The notes under the pieces are model-generated. The model was given only the letters and a program-made list of their open reading frames with translations. It did no database searches and was not told the origin of the DNA. From an uncultured Actinomycetes bacterium (GTDB lineage: Bacteria; Actinomycetota; Acidimicrobiia; IMCC26256; PALSA-555), in assembly GCA_937927875.1 (NCBI GenBank), contig CALEYV010000040.1:1-7810 (forward strand): a stretch of 7,810 nucleotides of DNA, in the 5' to 3' direction. Position 1 is the first letter of the stretch. Each line of letters starts with the position of its first letter. The translations under genes were made by a program, and so were the position numbers. Below are positions 1 through 5,429 of the stretch, piece by piece.

Positions 1-362
1 GACGAGACGTTGATCGCGACCTGCTCGAGGGCGTGCTCGGGCGGCTCGTCGAGGAACGGGCCGAGGAAGGTGCCGGTCGCATTGTGAACGAGCAGGCCGA
101 CCTCGAGCGGCTCGGTGACCGCCCGCAGCGCGTCGAGGAAGGCGGGCGACGTGAGATCACAGACGACCGGCACGCCGTCGACGCCGTAGTCGGTGTGCAG
201 CGAGCGGGCAACCTCGGTGAGCGGCCCCGACCGGCGCGCCGCGACGACGACGTTGAGGCCGCGCCGGGCGGCCTCGCGCGCGTAGGCCTCGCCGAGCCCC
301 TCCGAGGCGCCGAGCACGACGGCCCACGGCCCGTACCGCTCGCGAAAGTCTCCGGTCGGCAT
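1..362 (-). CDS. SDR family NAD(P)-dependent oxidoreductase, N-terminal part (cut by window edge)
   Basis: Short-chain dehydrogenase/reductase, a Rossmann-fold NAD(P)(H) enzyme that interconverts an alcohol and a ketone; substrate unknown. The ATG is at 362-360, preceded by a strong Shine-Dalgarno GGAGGAG (369-375, 6 nt spacing). The 120 visible residues begin MPTGDFRERYGPWAVVLGAS. The cofactor glycine motif GASEGLG is at residues 18-24. Strand 2 ends in A-A-R-R (41-44), where the Arg residues suggest NADP(H) preference. The acidic residue of the C-D-L stretch is at 69-70. H-N-A-T (93-96) stands where most SDRs have N-N-A-G, and the I-N-V helix-4 Asn is at 117-119. The catalytic Ser and Tyr-Lys lie beyond the window, so activity cannot be judged. 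It is divergent from the amidohydrolase operon with 131 bp between starts, so shared regulation is plausible. The family is certain; the role is not. Confidence 0.9.
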   Translation of the reverse strand, partial: MPTGDFRERYGPWAVVLGASEGLGEAYAREAARRGLNVVVAARRSGPLTEVARSLHTDYGVDGVPVVCDLTSPAFLDALRAVTEPLEVGLLVHNATGTFLGPFLDEPPEHALEQVAINVS

Positions 363-391
363 CCCCTGCTCCTCCGCGCGACGCGGCGGCG

Positions 392-397
392 AGCCTA
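392..397 (-). promoter_or_regulatory. Candidate -10 element for the minus-strand SDR gene
   Basis: On the minus strand this reads TAGGCT, fitting the actinobacterial TANNNT -10 pattern. A start site about 7 nt downstream (near 385) would leave a leader of about 23 nt containing the GGAGGAG Shine-Dalgarno. No convincing -35 was seen. This is inferred from motif and spacing only. Confidence 0.35.
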
Positions 398-436
398 CGC
401 AGCGACGCGTCCCCTCCCGACCACCGCGGTCCCGGT

Positions 437-450
437 CCGGGCGCGCCCGG
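437..450. promoter_or_regulatory. 14-bp perfect palindrome, possible operator
   Basis: CCGGGCGCGCCCGG is its own reverse complement. It lies in the divergent intergenic region, ending 7 bp upstream of the candidate plus-strand -10 (458-463). That is roughly the -33 to -20 region of the amidohydrolase operon promoter, where a bound dimeric regulator would interfere with transcription. GC-only palindromes arise easily in DNA of this composition, so the operator role is a guess. Confidence 0.25.
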
Positions 451-457
451 CCCGGGC

Positions 458-463
458 TACGCT
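458..463 (+). promoter_or_regulatory. Candidate -10 element for the amidohydrolase operon
   Basis: TACGCT fits TANNNT and is one of very few such hexamers in an otherwise GC-only stretch. A start near 470 would give a leader of about 24 nt carrying the AGGGAG Shine-Dalgarno at 481-486. No recognisable -35 sits at the expected distance. Confidence 0.4.
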
Positions 464-493
464 CGGGCGCCCGCTCGCGCAGGGAGCTGCTGC

Positions 494-1729
494 ATGGCGC
501 CGTCCCCCGGCGCAACCGCCGACCGCTACGTCGTGATCTCGGCGGACGGGCACGCCGGGGCCGAGATCCACCAGTACCGCGACTACCTCGAGCGCCGCTA
601 CCTCGACGCCTTCGACGGCTGGGTCGCCGACTACGTGGTGCCGTTCCCCGACCTCGAGGGCCCGAACGCGAGCCGCAACTGGGACAGCGACCGCCGCCTC
701 GCCGACACCGAGAGCGACGGCATCGTCGCCGAGGTGCTGTTCCCGAACACCGTCCCGCCCTTCTACCCGCGCTCGTCGCTGACCGCCCGGCCTCCCGCCG
801 CCGATCGCGGCGAGCTCGAGCTGCGATGGGCGGGGCTGCGGGCCCACAACCGCTGGCTGGCCGACTTCTGCGCCGCGACGCCGGGCCGGCGGGCCGGCAT
901 CGCACAGATCCTGCTCGCCGACGTCGACGCCGCGGTCGACGAGATCCGCTGGGCGAAGGACGCCGGCTTGACGGGCGGGGTCCTGCTCCCGGGCGCGCCG
1001 CCCGGCACCGGGCTGGCCCCGCTCTACGACCGCGGCTACGAGCCGATCTGGGCCGTGTGCGAGGACCTCGGGATGCCGGTGAACCACCACTCGGGCAGCG
1101 CGGTCCCGCCGATGGACGAGACGCCGATCGACAAGGTGGTGTTCCTCCTCGAGGTCACGTGGTGGGCCCACCGCGCCTTCGCGCACCTGGTGTTCGGCGG
1201 CGTGCTCGAGCGGCACCCGGCGCTGCAGCTGGTCTTCACCGAGCAGGGCACGGGGTGGATCCCCGACGAGCTGGCGCGCCTCGACTACTTCGCGGAGCGG
1301 ATGCGCTCCGCGACCGGCTCCCAGGAGGTCGAGTGGGGCCGGGACGTCGTGGCGGGCCTGTCGCTGCAGCCGAGCGAGTACTGGGCGCGCCAGTGCCACG
1401 TCGGCGCCAGCTTCATCCGGCCCACCGAGGTGCCGCTGCGCCACGAGGTCGGCATCGACCGGATCATGTGGGGCTGCGACTACCCGCACAAGGAGGCGAG
1501 CTTCCCGTACTCGGAGGAGGCGCTGCGGGTCGCGTTCGCGGGCGTCCCCGAGCCCGAGGTGCGGGCCATGGTCGGCCGCAACGCGGCCCGCCTCTACGGC
1601 TTCGACCTCGACGCGCTCGAGCCGGTCGCGGCCCGGGTCGGGCCCGCCGTCGACGACGTGGCGAGGCCGATCGACGCCAGCGAGATCCCGCCCGACGCGC
1701 GGCGCTGCCCGGCGTTCGCCGAGCTCTGA
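494..1729 (+). CDS. Amidohydrolase family protein (amidohydrolase-2 / ACMSD-like TIM barrel), paralog 1
   Basis: A 411-residue metal-dependent TIM-barrel protein of the amidohydrolase-2 group. Characterised members hydrolyse C-N, C-O or C-C bonds or decarboxylate aromatic acids; the substrate here is unknown. The start has AGGGAG at 481-486, 7 nt before the ATG. The N-terminal strand reads V-I-S-A-D-G-H-A-G (14-22), giving an acid-x-His pair D18/H20 in place of H-x-H. N-H-H-S-G-S (197-202) marks the strand-5 His. V-F-T-E-Q-G-T-G-W-I-P (247-257) puts Glu250 where ACMSD-like enzymes often have His. W-G-C-D-Y-P-H (326-332) holds the strand-8 Asp329. There is no signal peptide, so it is probably cytoplasmic. 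It is the first gene of a four-gene operon and is followed after 48 bp by the ADC-fold gene. It shares long matching blocks with the operon's last gene, for example A-H-N-R-W-L-A (117-123). Family sure, reaction unknown. Confidence 0.92.
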   Translation: MAPSPGATADRYVVISADGHAGAEIHQYRDYLERRYLDAFDGWVADYVVPFPDLEGPNASRNWDSDRRLADTESDGIVAEVLFPNTVPPFYPRSSLTARPPAADRGELELRWAGLRAHNRWLADFCAATPGRRAGIAQILLADVDAAVDEIRWAKDAGLTGGVLLPGAPPGTGLAPLYDRGYEPIWAVCEDLGMPVNHHSGSAVPPMDETPIDKVVFLLEVTWWAHRAFAHLVFGGVLERHPALQLVFTEQGTGWIPDELARLDYFAERMRSATGSQEVEWGRDVVAGLSLQPSEYWARQCHVGASFIRPTEVPLRHEVGIDRIMWGCDYPHKEASFPYSEEALRVAFAGVPEPEVRAMVGRNAARLYGFDLDALEPVAARVGPAVDDVARPIDASEIPPDARRCPAFAEL

Positions 1730-1777
1730 CGGCGGCACCGCGCGCGCCGTGACCAGCCCAACCCAAAGGAGCAGCTG

Positions 1778-2557
1778 ATGGGACGCATCCGCTACGGAGC
1801 CCGCACCGAGGAGGAGCTCCGAAACCGGGAGGTCGAGGCGACCGCGACCGGCGCGTGGGCCACGGTGCTCACCGCCTACTACCAGACCGACCCCGAGGTC
1901 GTGGCGGCGGTGCTCCCGCCGCCCCTCGAGCCGGCCGACCAGCCCCGGGTGCGGATCACGATCGCCCGGGTCGACATGAAGGGGCTCCCGACCTTCGGCG
2001 CCGGCACGTTCGCCGTCCGCTGCCGCCACGAGGGCACGACCGGCGACTACCCGCTCGTCATGCCGATGACCACCGAGCAGTCGGTCGTCGGCGGCCGGGA
2101 GACGTTCGGCGAGCCGAAGAAGTTGGCCGAGGTCACGCTCGAGCGGGAGGGCGACCGGGTCGTCGCCCGGTTCACCCGGCTCGGGATCACGTTCGTCACG
2201 GTGTCCGGCTTCGTGGCCGAGACGCTCCCCACGCCGCCCGACGGGAAGCGCACCGACTTCTACTTCAAGTTCCTGCCCGCCCCCGACGGCAAGGGCTTCG
2301 ACGCCGAGCCGTCGCTCGTCTACTGCCACCGCGAGGAGCAGACCCGCTCCCTCGAGCGGGTCGAGGGCGAGGTCACGCTGACCGACTCGCCGTTCGACCC
2401 CGTCGCCGACCTACCGGTCCTCGGCGGCGTCGAGATCGAGCTCTGCGAGCGGCACAGCGTGCAGCGGGGTGAGATCCACTCCCGGGTGCCGGGCGAGTTT
2501 CTCCGCCCGTACGTGCATCAGCGCTACGACAACCTGTCCCCGGTCGGTGAGGAGTGA
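1778..2557 (+). CDS. Acetoacetate decarboxylase-fold (ADC superfamily) protein
   Basis: A 259-residue cytoplasmic protein of the acetoacetate decarboxylase superfamily, about the usual length. Classical members form a Schiff base between a Lys and a beta-keto acid and release CO2; other members act as aldolase-dehydratases. A strong Shine-Dalgarno AAAGGAG (1765-1771) precedes the ATG by 6 nt. Diagnostic stretches are Y-Q-T-D-P-E (35-40) with L-P-P-P-L-E (46-51), G-D-Y-P-L-V-M-P (89-96), and V-G-G-R-E-T-F-G-E-P-K-K-L-A (104-117). The last carries the Schiff-base Lys pair K114-K115 (DNA 2117-2122). Aligned by eye with the Clostridium acetobutylicum enzyme recalled from memory, its Arg29, Glu61 and Glu76 correspond to Ala28, Thr61 and Ala75 here, so true acetoacetate decarboxylation is doubtful. 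The stop overlaps the next gene's GTG by 4 bp (GTGA), implying translational coupling with the SDR, which could reduce or supply its keto substrate. Confidence 0.92.
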   Translation: MGRIRYGARTEEELRNREVEATATGAWATVLTAYYQTDPEVVAAVLPPPLEPADQPRVRITIARVDMKGLPTFGAGTFAVRCRHEGTTGDYPLVMPMTTEQSVVGGRETFGEPKKLAEVTLEREGDRVVARFTRLGITFVTVSGFVAETLPTPPDGKRTDFYFKFLPAPDGKGFDAEPSLVYCHREEQTRSLERVEGEVTLTDSPFDPVADLPVLGGVEIELCERHSVQRGEIHSRVPGEFLRPYVHQRYDNLSPVGEE

Positions 2558-3438
2558 TCGAGTCCCTCGGCGGGAAGGTCGCGGTCGTCACCGGCGGCGG
2601 AGGCGGCCTCGGCCGGGCGCTCGGTGAGCGCTTCGCCCGCGAGGGCATGCGGGTCGTGCTCGCCGACGTCCAGCCCTCGGCGCTCGACGCGACGGTCGCC
2701 GAGCTGCGCGACGCCGGCCACGAGGTCACCGGGGTCGTCACCGACGTGTCGCAGTGGGAGTCGGTGGCCGCGCTGCGCGACCGGGTCGTGGATCAGCACG
2801 GGCGGGTCCACCTCGTCTGCAACAACGCCGGGATCGGCGCCGGTGCCGAGGGCCGGGTGTGGGAGCACGAGCTCAACGACTGGCGCTGGGCGATGGCCGT
2901 CAACGTGTACGGCGTCATCCACGGCATCAACGCCTTCGTCCCGACCATGCTCGAGCACGGCGAGCCCGGCCACGTCGTGAACACGTCGTCCGGCAACGGC
3001 GGCGTGGCGCCGATCCTCGGCACCCCGCAGTACTCGGTGACGAAGGCCGCGGTCGTCACGCTCACCGAGGTGCTCGACGCCCAGCTCCGCGACGTCGGCG
3101 CCGTGATCGGAGCCTCGGTGCTGTTCCCCGGCCCGCACATGCTGCGCACCGGCCTCTTCGAGGCGTGGCGGCAGCGGCCGACCGAGTTCGCGAAGGCGAA
3201 GCCGCGGGCCAACCCGCCCGTCACCCTCGAGCAGTACGAGGAGCTGATGCGCCAGGCCGGCGTCGACGTGCAGTACACGCCGGTCGAGGAGGTCGCGGGC
3301 CGGGTCGTCGACGCGGTCCGGGCCGGCGACTTCTGGATCCTGCCGCCGAGCGAGCGCACCGACGAGCAGATCCGGGCCCGGGCCGACTCGATGCTGAAGC
3401 GCGAGAACCCGACCTACGTCCGGGCCGTCGCCGGCTGA
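2554..3438 (+). CDS. SDR family NAD(P)-dependent oxidoreductase (classical SDR with extended substrate loop)
   Basis: A 294-residue short-chain dehydrogenase/reductase. It starts at a GTG overlapping the ADC-fold gene's stop (GTGA); the coupled start sits directly after a purine-rich GGTGAGGA. The cofactor motif T-G-G-G-G-G-L-G is at 13-20. L-A-D-V (36-39), with an acidic residue after strand 2, suggests NAD(H). T-D-V-S is at 63-66, N-N-A-G at 90-93 and the helix-4 Asn in A-V-N-V at 115-118. The catalytic region is N-T-S-S-G-N-G-G (143-150) and Y-S-V-T-K (Tyr160, Lys164). Ser146 is 14 residues before Tyr160, one more than the common spacing; I recall similar S-G-N-G-G SDRs having this insertion, so it need not mean loss of activity. 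Residues 190-240 form a longer substrate-binding loop than in 250-residue SDRs. It probably oxidises or reduces a keto/hydroxy group on the operon's substrate. The next gene follows after 19 bp. Confidence 0.95.
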   Translation: MIESLGGKVAVVTGGGGGLGRALGERFAREGMRVVLADVQPSALDATVAELRDAGHEVTGVVTDVSQWESVAALRDRVVDQHGRVHLVCNNAGIGAGAEGRVWEHELNDWRWAMAVNVYGVIHGINAFVPTMLEHGEPGHVVNTSSGNGGVAPILGTPQYSVTKAAVVTLTEVLDAQLRDVGAVIGASVLFPGPHMLRTGLFEAWRQRPTEFAKAKPRANPPVTLEQYEELMRQAGVDVQYTPVEEVAGRVVDAVRAGDFWILPPSERTDEQIRARADSMLKRENPTYVRAVAG

Positions 3439-3457
3439 CCGGGAAGGAGGTCCCCGC

Positions 3458-4729
3458 ATGTCCCGCTACCTCGTCATCTCCTCCGACTGCCACGCCGGGC
3501 TCCCGAACGAGCAGTACCGCGACTGGCTCGACCCGAAGCACCATCAGGCCCTCGACGAGGAGCTGGCGGCCCGGGCCGTCGCCGACCAGGAGGCGCGCGA
3601 CCGGGGCCTGCGCAACGAGGAGTTCGCGGAGGCGTGGGAGCGCGAGAACGAGGAAGGCCTGCGCGGCGGCTGGGACGCGGCGCGACGCGACAAGGAGCTC
3701 GACGCCGACGGCGTCGCGGGCGAGGTGATCTTCCCCGACGCCGACGCGGTGACCTCCGGCGCCTCGGCGCCGTTCGGCGCCGGCCTCGGCGCCCGCGGCG
3801 ACCTCGACCCCGAGCTGCTGATGGCGGGCGCGCGGGCCCACAACCGGTGGCTGGCCGAGCTCTGCGCGGCGAGCCCGGAGCGGCGGGCCGGCGTCGCGAT
3901 CGTGCCGATCCTCCACGACGTCGACGCCGCGGTGGCCGAGATCGTCCGGGCAGCCGAATCGGGGCTGCGGGGCGGGATCCTCATCCCGTCCCGGTGGCAG
4001 CCGTACCCCCCGTACCACGACGACCGCTACGACCGGGTGTGGGCGACCTGCCAGGAGCTCGGCCTGCCGGTGCACGTGCACTCGGGGTCCGCCGACGCCG
4101 AGTCCTACGGCGAGCACGTCGGCATCTACGTCACCGAGGTTCGGTGGTGGTCGATCCGCCCGCTGTGGTTCCTGCTGTGGGCCGGCAAGTTCGAGCAGTT
4201 CCCGGACCTGCGGTTCGTGGTGACCGAGTGCGGAGCCTTCTGGGCGCCCGACCTGCTGTGGACCTCCGACATTGTGTTCGACCGGGAGCACGGCGCCAAG
4301 AAGCTCGGCGAGGGGCTCACCGCCCGCCTGCAGCGACGGCCGAGCGCCTACTTCGACCGCAACTGCGCCATCGGCGCGTCGAACACCCGCCGCCGGGAGC
4401 TGGCCCGCCGCTACGAGATCGGCGTCGGCAACCTGATGTGGGGCAACGACTTCCCGCACCCGGAGGGCACGTGGCCGCACACCAAGGAGTGGTTGCGCAC
4501 CGCGTTCTGGGACATCCCGGTCGACGAGACGGCCGCCATCCTCGGTGGCAACGCGGTCGACGTCTACCGCTTCGACGCCGCCGCGCTCGCCCCCGTTGCG
4601 GCGCGCATCGGCCCGACCCCGGCCGAGCTCGGACAGACCGGCAACGGCCTCGACAAGTGGGCCGACGTGCAGCGCGCCGGCCGGCCGTGGATCACCGGCC
4701 TCGAGGCGGTCGAGGTGCCGATCGGATGA
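3458..4729 (+). CDS. Amidohydrolase family protein (amidohydrolase-2 / ACMSD-like TIM barrel), paralog 2
   Basis: A 423-residue paralog of the operon's first gene with the same TIM-barrel layout. A perfect anti-SD match AAGGAGG (3444-3450) lies 7 nt before the ATG, the strongest ribosome site in the operon. The N-terminal strand V-I-S-S-D-C-H-A-G (6-14) gives the D10/H12 pair. V-H-V-H-S-G-S (205-211) is strand 5, with two candidate His ligands (206, 208). V-V-T-E-C-G-A-F-W-A-P (254-264) has Glu257 at the strand-6 position. W-G-N-D-F-P-H (328-334) holds Asp331 at strand 8. The clearest match to paralog 1 is A-H-N-R-W-L-A (127-133), followed by C-A-A-S-P-E-R-R-A-G (136-145). It differs by a longer, highly charged, probably helical insert (about 29-82), which may reshape the active-site mouth or the oligomer interface. 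It ends the operon; the next gene starts 58 bp on, likely from its own promoter. Reaction unknown. Confidence 0.93.
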   Translation: MSRYLVISSDCHAGLPNEQYRDWLDPKHHQALDEELAARAVADQEARDRGLRNEEFAEAWERENEEGLRGGWDAARRDKELDADGVAGEVIFPDADAVTSGASAPFGAGLGARGDLDPELLMAGARAHNRWLAELCAASPERRAGVAIVPILHDVDAAVAEIVRAAESGLRGGILIPSRWQPYPPYHDDRYDRVWATCQELGLPVHVHSGSADAESYGEHVGIYVTEVRWWSIRPLWFLLWAGKFEQFPDLRFVVTECGAFWAPDLLWTSDIVFDREHGAKKLGEGLTARLQRRPSAYFDRNCAIGASNTRRRELARRYEIGVGNLMWGNDFPHPEGTWPHTKEWLRTAFWDIPVDETAAILGGNAVDVYRFDAAALAPVAARIGPTPAELGQTGNGLDKWADVQRAGRPWITGLEAVEVPIG

Positions 4730-4775
4730 GCCCGCACCGACCGCGTCGATCCCAGCCGAGTGCCGAACCCGCCCG

Positions 4776-4781
4776 TAACCT
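4776..4781 (+). promoter_or_regulatory. Candidate -10 element for a leaderless transcript of the membrane protein gene
   Basis: TAACCT fits TANNNT, and its last T is 7 nt before the G of the GTG start at 4788. That places the expected transcription start at or next to the start codon. No Shine-Dalgarno precedes the GTG, which supports leaderless translation, a common mode in actinobacteria. No clear -35 was seen. Confidence 0.45.
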
Positions 4782-4787
4782 CGTCGC

Positions 4788-5372
4788 GTGACCGAGCCCT
4801 GGGGCGGCGAGCCGACGCAGCCGATCGGCGGCATGGGCGATCGCACCCAGGCGCTCCCGCCATCGCGGCAGCCGCCCGGCCGCGGCGGCTACGACGACGG
4901 CGGGGCGCGCCAGCGCCGGACCTGGGCGATCGTCGCCGGGGTCGTGGCGGCGGTGATCATCATCGTCCTGCTCATCCTCTTGCTCACCAGCTCGGGCGGG
5001 AACGCGAACAACGCGGTGAGCATCAGCTCGTTCAACATCCCGAGCACCGTGACCTGCTCCGGGCCGACCACGATCGGCGTCTCGTGGACCACGACGAACG
5101 CGAACGAGGTCGTCCTCTCGATCGATGGCCCGGCGCCGTACAAGACGTACTCAGGATCGAGCGGTGCCGACACGGTGCCGTTCGCATGCAATGGCGCGCC
5201 CCACACCTACACACTGACCGCCAAGCGGACCGCCGGCGGGCAGGCCACCCAGACCCAGACCGTGACCCAGCTCACGGCGCCGACAACCCGCCCCGCGCCG
5301 ACCACCACCCCGACGACGAAGCCGGCGCCACCGACGACGACGCCGCCGGCCAGCACCACCACGACGAGCTGA
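4788..5372 (+). CDS. Hypothetical single-pass membrane protein with extracytoplasmic Ig-like domain and Thr/Pro-rich tail
   Basis: A 194-residue protein of unknown function. Residues 1-45 are Gly/Pro-rich, polar and cytoplasmic, ending in basic R-Q-R-R (41-44). One strongly hydrophobic helix (about 46-67, I-V-A-G-V-V-A-A-V-I-I-I-V) follows. Under the positive-inside rule the N-terminus is inside and the remainder outside. Residues 77-161 look like a small beta-sandwich: alternating strands, V-S-W at 98-100, Y-T-L-T-A at 141-145, and two cysteines (Cys90, Cys134) placed to form a disulfide, as in Ig-like domains. Residues 163-194 are almost only Thr, Pro, Ala and Ser, resembling a cell-wall-spanning or glycosylated linker. 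The GTG start lacks a Shine-Dalgarno and sits 7 nt after a TANNNT, suggesting a leaderless mRNA. It follows the catabolic operon on the same strand but shares no obvious function. It converges with the LLM gene across 57 bp, in which I see no clear terminator. Confidence 0.85.
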   Translation: MTEPWGGEPTQPIGGMGDRTQALPPSRQPPGRGGYDDGGARQRRTWAIVAGVVAAVIIIVLLILLLTSSGGNANNAVSISSFNIPSTVTCSGPTTIGVSWTTTNANEVVLSIDGPAPYKTYSGSSGADTVPFACNGAPHTYTLTAKRTAGGQATQTQTVTQLTAPTTRPAPTTTPTTKPAPPTTTPPASTTTTS

Positions 5373-5429
5373 CCGGGGGCCGGTCGGCACGGGCTCGGCG
5401 CGGCGCGGCCGGGCCAGGCACCACGTCGG

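Noticed and set aside
1730..1749. CGGCG...CGCCG hairpin just after the first amidohydrolase stop
   Set aside because: Five-bp stem with a 10-nt loop and no U run; too weak to call a terminator, and the downstream gene looks co-transcribed.
395..2329. A 644-codon open frame on the minus strand opposite the first amidohydrolase and the ADC-fold gene
   Set aside because: Composition is Arg/Val/Gly/Leu/Asp low-information with no domain, it lies antisense to two clearly recognised genes, and long antisense frames are expected at this GC content.
3221..4846. A 541-codon minus-strand open frame opposite the second amidohydrolase
   Set aside because: Mirror of a well-supported gene; no recognisable motifs, no ribosome site, typical GC-driven antisense frame.
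5373..5429. Possible bidirectional terminator between the convergent membrane protein and LLM genes
   Set aside because: GC-rich with several short self-complementary words, but I could not pair a stable stem with a tail; left uncalled.
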